In this document: positions 22,824 to 29,908 of the stretch, one piece after another | Layout: the number at the start of each line of letters is the position of its first letter | How positions within the stretch are numbered: the first letter of the stretch is position 1 | Origin: Anaerovibrio sp. JC8 | GTDB taxonomy: Bacteria; Bacillota; Negativicutes; Selenomonadales; Selenomonadaceae | DNA length: 45,162 nt | Direction: 5' to 3' | Assembly (NCBI RefSeq): GCF_002100115.1 | Contig: NZ_ANBM01000015.1 | Span: 1 to 45,162 of the forward strand | Translations under genes and position numbers: made by a program | Notes under the pieces: model-generated | The model's database searches: none | What the model was told of the DNA's origin: nothing | What the model saw: the letters and a program-made list of their open reading frames with translations, nothing else

Positions 22824-24857
22824 TCAGTCTGAAGCATAATGGGCAATGCCGTTCATCACCAGCCGAACGCATGGCAGAGCCACACCATTGCCCCACAGCT
22901 TGTATTCAGCTGAATCGCTGTGAGGATTTTTCAGCCACTTCTTAATCTGTGCATCACTTTTTGGCTTTGCTGACTTTCCCATTATCCTGTTGTACTCGAG
23001 GAAAATCCCTCGCCACTTTTCAATTTCATCCTTTGTCGGATTATCCGTCCCAAGACCGCTGCACCACCAATCAGGAAATCCCTGCAGTCTGGCACATTCC
23101 TTCGGTGTAAGTCTGCGGACAATGTACTCGTTCCCGGGGCGGTCATTTATTATATTGGGGTCCTTATAATCCCTTGCCTCAAGGGTCGGACTCTTTTCCT
23201 TCTCAACCTGAGTAAAACTTCCGGCTGTCATTGCATAAGTCACTGCATTCTGATAGCCGGGATTTGTTCCATTAACAAGTGTTTTGCAGGTTCCATCGTT
23301 GCGGTAGCACTGGCTTTCAGCTTTCATCATCGGATAGAAACTTCCAACCGCCACTGCCCCCGGCCCACTCGAAAGGATTGTCGGTTCAAGTTCTTTCTCA
23401 ATGGCAAAATCATACTTGGCATTTTTCCCCTGATTAAAAGAAGCCCTGTCAAGACCGTAGGCAACTGTACTGTTCCCCTCGATAACCGCTATGCCACCTT
23501 GGTTGCATCCCGGGTTACCACCGTTGGCATCAAGGGTTCTGGCTGTTTTGGCTTCGTATATCCCAGCCTTTGGGTTATCCGATTTCATGGAATTGCTGTC
23601 ATAGGAACTGATTCCATAAGTCTTAACCTCAAGAACAAAGTTTTCTTCTGGATTTCCCAGTGCCTGACTTGATGGTCCCTTGGGGCCTTCCTGGGCAGAA
23701 AGACATGCTGTTTTATCTGTCATGGCTGCACTTGTTTTCTGCACAAACAGAGTCTGGTCATTGTTGCATCCAAGGGTTGCAGATTTATCCACCTGAATAA
23801 GTGCTCCCTTGCCACCGCCTTCACACCCGCTTCTTATTTTCAGGGTGCGGGGCGGTTCTACTACCAGTCCTTGGTTATTGCCTCCAGTTCCCCACTTTGC
23901 TTCAATGGTCTGTGTTGTTTTGTTTGGCCCTGTGTATCTTGCAGCAGACATTCTGTTTTCAAATACAAGAGGCGGATGATTGGCCTGAGCCCTGAGTGTG
24001 TTGGTCTGGTTATCACTTACATCCATGCGCTGGCCGCCTTGGTCATTAAGACACATCACACCGTTTCTTCCGGTAGATATACCACAATTAATACCAAGAG
24101 TCGCGGCAGTTTCAGCCATGGAGCCATTATATCCATCTATGCCAATGCCTGACGCTCCAGTGCCAGCTTCAGCACCTGTGGCAGTTCCTTCCCTCTGGCA
24201 GCTGCCCGTCTGAGAATTCCCTGGCAAGCCCTCTGACTCAAATAATATTTTTCCTGCACATCGACCTCCAAAATCTGCGACAAGGTAGATTCTACGGCGT
24301 CTTTGGGGAACTCCCCAATACTGTGCGTCAACAGTTCGGTACGCAATGCTCCATCCGTCACCCATGAGAATGTCTGCGTAGGGCCATCTGCCTTGATCAG
24401 GCATAGGCACCTCGGGAGCCTGCGGATTTTTGATTTTAATGATTGAGTCAAGGACTGCCTTGAAGTCTTCTCCCTTGTTACTGGAGAAAGCCCCGAAGAC
24501 GTTTTCCCAGACGATGAATCTTGGATATTTGCCATTTGTAGCTTCCCTCATTTCCTTTACAACACGCATATACTCAAAGAAGAGATTTGACCGCTCGCCC
24601 TTGATAAGCCCGGCTCTTTTCCCGGCCACAGACAGGTCCTGGCAAGGGCTGCCCCCTGTTATGATATCCACCGGCTCAATCTCCCCGCCATTTATTTCCT
24701 GTATATTTCCCAAATGCTTCATGTTGGGAAATCTCTTTGTAGTAACCATAATTGGAAAAGGTTCAATTTCTGATGCCCACCTTGGCTCAATATCAGCAAG
24801 GCAGGCCCCAAGTTCAAATCCACCACTTCCAGAAAACAGACTGCCTACTTTAAGCAA
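22824..24857 (-). CDS. DNA (cytosine-5-)-methyltransferase with a long repetitive recognition region
   Basis: About 677 residues from TTG 24857, nine bases after GGAGG. Motif I is SLFSGSGGFELG, motif IV is GGSPC with the catalytic Cys near residue 72, motif VI ENV near 118 and motif VIII QRRRRIYLV near 186. The C-terminal motifs (RLTPKECARLQGFPDWW and WGNGVALPCV) follow at about 578 and 660. Between them lie roughly 375 residues, where typical enzymes have 100-150, with about ten imperfect units of a T-L-x(6-12)-V/I type. It transfers a methyl group to C5 of cytosine and probably protects phage DNA from host restriction. No partner endonuclease is seen. Confidence 0.92.
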   Translation of the reverse strand: MLKVGSLFSGSGGFELGACLADIEPRWASEIEPFPIMVTTKRFPNMKHLGNIQEINGGEIEPVDIITGGSPCQDLSVAGKRAGLIKGERSNLFFEYMRVVKEMREATNGKYPRFIVWENVFGAFSSNKGEDFKAVLDSIIKIKNPQAPEVPMPDQGRWPYADILMGDGWSIAYRTVDAQYWGVPQRRRRIYLVADFGGRCAGKILFESEGLPGNSQTGSCQREGTATGAEAGTGASGIGIDGYNGSMAETAATLGINCGISTGRNGVMCLNDQGGQRMDVSDNQTNTLRAQANHPPLVFENRMSAARYTGPNKTTQTIEAKWGTGGNNQGLVVEPPRTLKIRSGCEGGGKGALIQVDKSATLGCNNDQTLFVQKTSAAMTDKTACLSAQEGPKGPSSQALGNPEENFVLEVKTYGISSYDSNSMKSDNPKAGIYEAKTARTLDANGGNPGCNQGGIAVIEGNSTVAYGLDRASFNQGKNAKYDFAIEKELEPTILSSGPGAVAVGSFYPMMKAESQCYRNDGTCKTLVNGTNPGYQNAVTYAMTAGSFTQVEKEKSPTLEARDYKDPNIINDRPGNEYIVRRLTPKECARLQGFPDWWCSGLGTDNPTKDEIEKWRGIFLEYNRIMGKSAKPKSDAQIKKWLKNPHSDSAEYKLWGNGVALPCVRLVMNGIAHYASD

Positions 24858-24875
24858 AGCTGAACACCTCCAAAT

Positions 24876-24905
24876 AAAAAATGCCCTGCAACCATGCAAG
24901 ACATT
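24876..24905 (-). terminator. Intrinsic terminator between the two methyltransferase genes
   Basis: On the minus strand AATGTCTTGCA and TGCAGGGCATT pair over eleven positions with two G-U pairs around a four-base loop, then TTTTT. It begins at the stop of the upstream gene and would reduce expression of the cytosine methyltransferase. Confidence 0.6.
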
Positions 24906-26199
24906 ATTTTTTACCTTTCTGTTTATCTGTTACTGAGGATTCCTTGAATTCAAGTTCCTCGTCTGTCGGGATATACACATCGTTGCAAGGAAGCTCCTCA
25001 CCATCCCTGATTACCCGCACATCATCTGTTCCGTAGCTTGCAACAAATCTTCTGACAATGGCAGATGCATATTTGGGATCGAGTTCCATGAGGTAGGCTT
25101 TTCTGTTCAGCTGTGCAGCTGCCATCATGGTGGAACCGCTGCCACCAAACAGGTCAAGCACTATGCCGTTCTCCTGGCAGGAGTTCTGCATCGGATAAGC
25201 TATCAATGGCAATGGTTTCTGTGTCGGATGAAGCTTTGATTTCGTTGGCTTATCAAATTCCCAGACCGTGGTCTGCTTACGGTCACCATAGAATTTATGC
25301 TTGGCTGTGTCCTTAAAAGCATAAAGCACTGGCTCATGCCGCATCTGATAATCCATTCTCCCAATAACCAGAGCATTCTTTACCCAAATACAGGTCGTGG
25401 AATAATGGAACCCGGCATCCACAGAAGCATTGAAGAAGTTACATTTTTCTGCATCCGAATGGAATGCGTAAAATGCACCGCCATCAACCAGGCTGTTATA
25501 GGCATTCTTGAATGCGTCCAAAAGGAAGTGATAGAAGGCTTCTCCATCGCTCCATTTATCATTCATGATGGTCATTCCGGTACCTCCTTTATAAGCACAG
25601 TTATAAGGCGGGTCGGTAATACACACATTTGCCTTCTGGCCGTTCATAAGTGTAGCTACATCTTTTGGATTGGTGGAATCACCACACAAAAGACGGTGTT
25701 CCCCCAAGAGCCAAAGGTCACCAGATTTAACAAAGGCTGCTGCATCAAGGGCAGCATTTACATCAAAGTCATCGTCCTCGGTGTCTTTATCATCTGTGCC
25801 AAAAAGATCGGCCAGTTCCTTTTCATCAAAGCCTGTAAGGCCAATATCGAAGCCCTCACTTTCAAGGGACTCAATCTCAATCTTTAAAAGCTCATCATCC
25901 CAGCCAGCATCCAAAGACAATCTGTTGTCTGCCAGGATATAAGCTTTCTTCTGTGCTTCAGTAAGATAAGCAGCGGAGACACATGGTACCTGTTTCAAAC
26001 CCAGTTGCTTTGCAGCGGCAATTCTGCCATGTCCTGCCAAAATGCCATGTGCTCCGTCAGTAATTACTGGATTAATAAACCCAAACTCTTTGATAGCACT
26101 TGCCAGCTTGGTCACCTGTTCAGGCGAGTGTGTTCTGGCATTGTTCACATAAGGAATAAGCTGGTCAACATCGACCAGCTCGTATTTCAGTTCTCCCAT
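24904..26199 (-). CDS. ParB-like domain fused to N6-adenine/N4-cytosine DNA methyltransferase
   Basis: 431 residues. Residues 5-100 form a ParB/Srx-like domain (LIPYVNNARTHSPEQVTKLA, GILAGHGRIAAAKQLG). After an acidic linker near residue 140 comes the methyltransferase: DPPY near 196 and the SAM-binding LDLFGGSGST near 365. DPPY before the FGG motif marks the beta class. It methylates an exocyclic amino group of adenine or cytosine. Such ParB-methyltransferase fusions are frequent beside terminase genes in Firmicutes phages. It follows the small terminase gene by 15 bases. Confidence 0.93.
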   Translation of the reverse strand: MGELKYELVDVDQLIPYVNNARTHSPEQVTKLASAIKEFGFINPVITDGAHGILAGHGRIAAAKQLGLKQVPCVSAAYLTEAQKKAYILADNRLSLDAGWDDELLKIEIESLESEGFDIGLTGFDEKELADLFGTDDKDTEDDDFDVNAALDAAAFVKSGDLWLLGEHRLLCGDSTNPKDVATLMNGQKANVCITDPPYNCAYKGGTGMTIMNDKWSDGEAFYHFLLDAFKNAYNSLVDGGAFYAFHSDAEKCNFFNASVDAGFHYSTTCIWVKNALVIGRMDYQMRHEPVLYAFKDTAKHKFYGDRKQTTVWEFDKPTKSKLHPTQKPLPLIAYPMQNSCQENGIVLDLFGGSGSTMMAAAQLNRKAYLMELDPKYASAIVRRFVASYGTDDVRVIRDGEELPCNDVYIPTDEELEFKESSVTDKQKGKK

Positions 26200-26214
26200 T
26201 ATTTTTCCTCCACA

Positions 26215-26793
26215 TCATTTCCGTTCCCTTGCCCTGAGGAGACGCTCCATCAAATCATCAGATGGTGTGTCTCCTTCGTAGCCAGTAACGCAGTTCTCTT
26301 TTACGATTTGGAATATCTCATTCCACAGCCTGTTGGCCTGATTCATGTAGTTAATGCCGATGTTTATAAACGGTGAGGTTATTGGCTTGCCGGAAGTCGG
26401 GTGCTTACTGAGCATACCCATACGGCTTGTCAGTTCCTCGCACTGAATCCAACGAGCAGAGCACATGGCATAACGCTCCAGGAGCTGTTTACTAATCTTG
26501 GTATGCATACCGAGACGTTTCAGCCAGTTCCATGTTTCTGTATAAATTTCCTTGGCCTCGAGTTCACTTCCATCACGCTGCTGAGCAGATAGGAACTCTC
26601 TTGGCTCTGGCATATCCGCGCCTTCCAGTTCCACCGGCTCAGGCATATCCGGGATATCCAGCACTACTAACGGTCTGCCGCCTGGATTGCCTGTGGCCAC
26701 CTTGTCTGCCAGTGCCTTTTTCTTTCTCCCGGCACCCGCCCTGGCACCGCCACGGCCTCCAATATTATTTGATTTTGTCGGCAAACCGAACAC
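26215..26793 (-). CDS. terS: Terminase small subunit (P27 family)
   Basis: 192 residues. An N-terminal Gly/Arg-rich GGRGGARAGAGRKKK segment is followed by the P27 core: AKEIYTETWNWLKRLGMHTKISKQLLERYAM near residue 90, then a helix with GKPITSPFINIGINYMNQANRLWNEI. It binds the packaging site and loads the large subunit. It lies just right of the methyltransferase and 8 kb from terL. Confidence 0.93.
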   Translation of the reverse strand: MFGLPTKSNNIGGRGGARAGAGRKKKALADKVATGNPGGRPLVVLDIPDMPEPVELEGADMPEPREFLSAQQRDGSELEAKEIYTETWNWLKRLGMHTKISKQLLERYAMCSARWIQCEELTSRMGMLSKHPTSGKPITSPFINIGINYMNQANRLWNEIFQIVKENCVTGYEGDTPSDDLMERLLRARERK

Positions 26794-26814
26794 TCCTTCC
26801 TTTTACCCTTCTGA

Positions 26815-26892
26815 AATCGCACTTTTTCTGCGCGAGGGGGCTGACCGCTGGACAAGCGTCCGCTCCACAGAGATTTTTGGCCCCCCTCCCCC
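26815..26892. other. Candidate cos packaging region
   Basis: The 100 bases between the HNH and small terminase genes are not coding. They hold a GC-rich stretch with a CGCGCAGA box (minus strand), a GGAC-GCTT-GTCC dyad and runs of C. In HK97-type cos phages the cohesive-end site is usually here, cut by terminase with help of the HNH protein. The position supports it; the exact nick sites cannot be read. Confidence 0.4.
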
Positions 26893-27258
26893 TCAATATG
26901 TGTATTCCTTCTTCTTGTTCCACCTATCGCCCATGAGTGCTGTAATACGACTGTGACAAGCCTTACACAGACTCATGAGGTTCAGTGGATTATGATTACC
27001 ACCGTGATCCAGTGGCAGGATATGATGCACTTCCTCGACAGGTGTTATCCGCTTATTTAACAGACACATCTCACAGACAGGGTGTGCAGCTACATATCTC
27101 TTACGAGCCTTCTTCCATTGATAGCCGTAACGTTTACGCTCCTCGGGAGTTCGCTCGTAGTCTTTCTGATGCATGGCTTCATGAGCCTTGCAGTAGTTCC
27201 CATCAGTCAGCTTAGGACAACCAGGGTGCTTGCAAGGCTTCATTGGTTTCCTTGGCAC
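26893..27258 (-). CDS. HNH endonuclease
   Basis: About 121 residues from GTG 27258, eight bases after GGAG. An N-terminal zinc knuckle (CKHPGCPKLTDGNYCKAH) precedes CEMCLLNKRITPVEEVHHILPLDHGG and NPLNLMSLCKACHSRITA, the HNH finger with its two Cys pairs. It nicks or cuts DNA at cos together with terminase in HK97-like phages. It lies directly left of the late promoter region. Confidence 0.92.
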   Translation of the reverse strand: MPRKPMKPCKHPGCPKLTDGNYCKAHEAMHQKDYERTPEERKRYGYQWKKARKRYVAAHPVCEMCLLNKRITPVEEVHHILPLDHGGNHNPLNLMSLCKACHSRITALMGDRWNKKKEYTY

Positions 27259-27332
27259 ATTAATCACTCCAATAGAAAAGCCACCAAGGATTGCTCCCTG
27301 ATGGCTTGTCTTATCTTACTTTGTCCACTCTA

Positions 27333-27378
27333 ACTATATCAAAAACTTGACATGACATTCTATGACATGGTGTGACAT
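27333..27378 (-). promoter_or_regulatory. Candidate late promoter with helically phased ATGTCA repeats
   Basis: TGACAT (plus strand) occurs at 27348, 27353, 27363 and 27373, the last three exactly ten bases apart. On the minus strand these are ATGTCA boxes upstream of a TATAGT -10 (27333-27338). At 17 bases from this -10 the sequence is AGAATG, a poor -35, so activation by a bound protein is likely. It overlaps the end of the regulator gene and faces the HNH-terminase genes. Confidence 0.5.
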
Positions 27379-27788
27379 GTTTTATTAATAATTCTAATTG
27401 CATTGTCATGAAACCGTTGCACCTGCCGTTTTTCATACCCCATGTCAACCGCTATCTGCTCCCAGCACTTGTTGAACAGATATCTCTTAACAAGTACAAT
27501 GCGGTGCTCCATTTTGGGTAACTGATTAATTATCTCAATCATGCTATGCTTCAAGTCTACCAAGTTGTCAATTTTGCTGTTGATTTCTCTGTTGTAGTCT
27601 GCCAGTTTTACCAATGTTTCCTCATACCCATCGTTGTTCTTCAATGGAGAACCAGGCATATCTGTCATAACTGAAGTGACCTTTGTTGCCATGTCGCGAA
27701 TGGACTGAGCTTCCTCTATCAAAGTATTAATTTCAACATCAAGCAGCCTTGCCTGATTAAAATACTCTATCGCTGTCAAATTAGTCAC
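27360..27788 (-). CDS. DUF1492/ArpU-like late transcription regulator
   Basis: About 142 residues from GTG 27788, which overlaps the stop of the preceding gene; a TTG at 27779 is an alternative. The N-terminal two thirds are helical (ARLLDVEINTLIEEAQSIRD, INSKIDNLVDLKHSMIEIINQL). The C-terminus is a sigma-region-4-like helix-turn-helix (CWEQIAVDMGYEKRQVQRFHDNA). Such proteins end the early operon of Firmicutes phages and activate late genes. The phased repeats at its 3' end are the likely target. Confidence 0.8.
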   Translation of the reverse strand: MTNLTAIEYFNQARLLDVEINTLIEEAQSIRDMATKVTSVMTDMPGSPLKNNDGYEETLVKLADYNREINSKIDNLVDLKHSMIEIINQLPKMEHRIVLVKRYLFNKCWEQIAVDMGYEKRQVQRFHDNAIRIINKTCHTMS

Positions 27789-27975
27789 CTGCCTTAAGTC
27801 TACCAAGAACCATCTCACCATCAAGCCCAGTGAGGTCACTGAACCATTTGGAAAGGAAAAACTCCTCCAGCTTATCCTTTTCGTATGATTCCTTCTCGTA
27901 TCTGATGTCTCTGTAATCCTTGGCTGCCTGTTTTACGATAGCCTGCACGAGGTTAAGAACACCACTCTCACACAT
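27781..27975 (-). CDS. Small conserved-looking phage protein
   Basis: 64 residues, helical: LVQAIVKQAAKDYRDIRYEK, then EFFLSKWFSDLTGLDGEMVL. It starts immediately after the helicase stop and overlaps the regulator start by eight bases, so it is part of the early operon. Similar small proteins stand at this place in other Firmicutes phages. Function unknown. Confidence 0.65.
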   Translation of the reverse strand: MCESGVLNLVQAIVKQAAKDYRDIRYEKESYEKDKLEEFFLSKWFSDLTGLDGEMVLGRLKAGD

Positions 27976-29313
27976 TTATATCACCGCCTTAACAGCATCA
28001 ATGAGTGCTGACTGTGTTGTGTCCTTATCCTTAAGGGCCTTGAGGATTCTGCCATCAACTGTGTCCTTGCAGATGATGTGCTGGATAACAACAGTACCTG
28101 CTGACTGTCCCTGCCGCCAGAGTCTTGCGTTGGTCTGCTGGTAAAGTTCCAAAGACCAGGTAAGACCGAACCAGACCAGTGTGTTTCCTCCTGCCTGAAG
28201 GTTCAGGCCGTGACCAGCTGAAGCTGGGTGGATGACAGCCACAGGGATTTTACCTTCATTCCAGTCAGTAATATCCGCACTGGTCTTTATCTCTCGTACC
28301 TTGAACCGACTGCTGATTGCTTCAAGGTCATGCTTAAACCAATATGCAATTAGCAGGGGCTGGCCGTTGGATGACTCGATGATGTCTTCAAGGGCATCCA
28401 GCTTACGGTCGTGTATTTTCACCACATTCTTACTCTCATCATAGATCCTGCCATTGGACATCTGACACAGCTTGTTGGTAAGACTTGCAGCATTGGCGGC
28501 AGTAATAGCTCCATCCGGGAGTTCCATAACCATCTCATCTTTGAGTTCATCATATTTGGCTCGTTCCTTTGGACTCATCTCAACCTCAATCTCATTTGTG
28601 ATGAGTTCAGGCATATCAAGGTGGTCAATGGCTGACATTGATATTGTAATGTCCGAGATTTTCTCATAGATTTCCTTTTCAGCAAATGGAAGTGGCTTGT
28701 AAGAATACACTATATATCCGTTCATCTTGTCCGGGCGGAAATACCACTCACGGTAGTTTCCGATGAACCGCCCCAATCTCTTTCCATAATCCAATATCTT
28801 GAACTGCGCCCAAAGGTCCATCAGTCCGTTACTAGAAGGTGTACCAGTAAGACCTACAATCCTTTTAACAAACGGCCGCATCCTGCACATTGCCTTGAAC
28901 CGCTTGCTTCTATGGTTCTTAAATGAACTCAGCTCATCTATGACCACCATATCAAAGTTCCAATCGCAGTTTTTTACCAACCAATCCACATTTTCCCTGT
29001 TGATGATAACTATCTGGGCAGAGCTGTCATTAATGGCTGCCAGTCTCTCCTTGGTGCTGCCAACTGCAACAGTGTGTCGGAGCCCACGTATATGATCCCA
29101 CTTCTTTATCTCTGCTGGCCATGTATCTCGTGCAACTCTCAGTGGTGCTATTACAAGAACACGCTTCACCACTCCTTTATCCAGCATATCCTTTAATGCC
29201 GTGAGGGTTATTGCTGTCTTGCCCAAGCCCATATCAAGCAGCAGGCAGGATATTTCATTGTTTTCAACAAAGTCGATGGCATATTGCTGATAGCCATGCG
29301 GTTTAAACTCCAT
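27976..29313 (-). CDS. SNF2-type DNA helicase/ATPase
   Basis: 445 residues. Motif I is LLLDMGLGKT near residue 25 and motif Ia VLVIAPLRVARDTWPAE near 73. Motif II is VVIDELSSFKN near 122 and motif III LTGTPSSNG near 153. The second RecA domain has HPASAGHGLNLQ near 365 and QTNARLWRQGQ near 392. It uses ATP to move along or remodel DNA. It overlaps the VRR-NUC gene by eleven bases, and the two commonly work as a pair in phage replication modules. Confidence 0.94.
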   Translation of the reverse strand: MEFKPHGYQQYAIDFVENNEISCLLLDMGLGKTAITLTALKDMLDKGVVKRVLVIAPLRVARDTWPAEIKKWDHIRGLRHTVAVGSTKERLAAINDSSAQIVIINRENVDWLVKNCDWNFDMVVIDELSSFKNHRSKRFKAMCRMRPFVKRIVGLTGTPSSNGLMDLWAQFKILDYGKRLGRFIGNYREWYFRPDKMNGYIVYSYKPLPFAEKEIYEKISDITISMSAIDHLDMPELITNEIEVEMSPKERAKYDELKDEMVMELPDGAITAANAASLTNKLCQMSNGRIYDESKNVVKIHDRKLDALEDIIESSNGQPLLIAYWFKHDLEAISSRFKVREIKTSADITDWNEGKIPVAVIHPASAGHGLNLQAGGNTLVWFGLTWSLELYQQTNARLWRQGQSAGTVVIQHIICKDTVDGRILKALKDKDTTQSALIDAVKAVI

Positions 29314-29581
29314 CGGCTATCACCTCCAGCATCGGCTTAATCTGCTCTGCTCCATCAATCACATAACACTTAAAGCCCAGCTTCTTAAGCTGTTTCATTC
29401 TTATCTGTTGCAGTTTTCTTGGTTTTTCCCCGGGAGCCTTAAGCTCCACAAAGGCACACTTGCCATTTGGGAGAAGCACCAGTCTGTCGGGAATACCAGC
29501 CAGTCCAGTCTGCTTTAAGCACATACCATTTTTATTCTTAACTTCATCACAAAGTTTTCGTTCAATCTGCTTTTCAAGCAC
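29303..29581 (-). CDS. VRR-NUC domain nuclease
   Basis: 92 residues, a stand-alone VRR-NUC domain of the PD-(D/E)XK group. The active-site pattern GIPDRLVLLPNGKCAFVELK and the later Q in KLQQIRMKQL are present. It is a DNA nuclease, possibly for branched structures, coupled to the SNF2 helicase. Confidence 0.92.
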   Translation of the reverse strand: MLEKQIERKLCDEVKNKNGMCLKQTGLAGIPDRLVLLPNGKCAFVELKAPGEKPRKLQQIRMKQLKKLGFKCYVIDGAEQIKPMLEVIADGV

Positions 29582-29908
29582 CTAAATCACCTCAATTTAT
29601 AGTTTTGTCACGAAAAAACAGGCTTCTGTCAAAGGCTGTCTTGTTTTCAAAAAAGTGGCCTTAAGCTCCGACATCAGTGTTTTAAAGCCTGATTTAGTCA
29701 TTTTGGCACCCATAGTCCTGCGAATATATAAATTTTCCGATATCCTAATATCTAGAAAATTAGTAAATATATATATATTTAAAAAAGGGTTTTTATATTC
29801 TCTATAAGCGACAAAATGACAATAATCAGACATCATAGAATTGATGCGGTATGAAGTGTCAAAATCATGTCTTGCACAAGCCAGACAAAAACTGACACAA
29901 GCCCATTG
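29582..29908. other. Non-coding AT-rich gap with clustered TGTCA/TGACA boxes
   Basis: 327 bases between the primase and VRR-NUC genes. I accept no gene here. TGTCA or TGACA occurs at 29606, 29627, 29817, 29857, 29893 and 29907, six times where about 0.6 is expected. A TATATATATATTTA stretch lies near 29768. The composition and its place beside the primase gene suit a replication origin or a regulator site. Confidence 0.45.

Noticed and set aside
24137-24535. 132-codon minus-strand frame inside the cytosine methyltransferase
   Set aside because: It lies wholly within a gene with clear motifs, has no ribosome site and gives a Ser/Arg-rich product without a domain.
29597-29836. 79-codon minus-strand open frame between primase and VRR-NUC genes
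   Set aside because: No ribosome site at the start, odd composition over a TATATA stretch, no domain pattern. The TGTCA cluster explains the region better.
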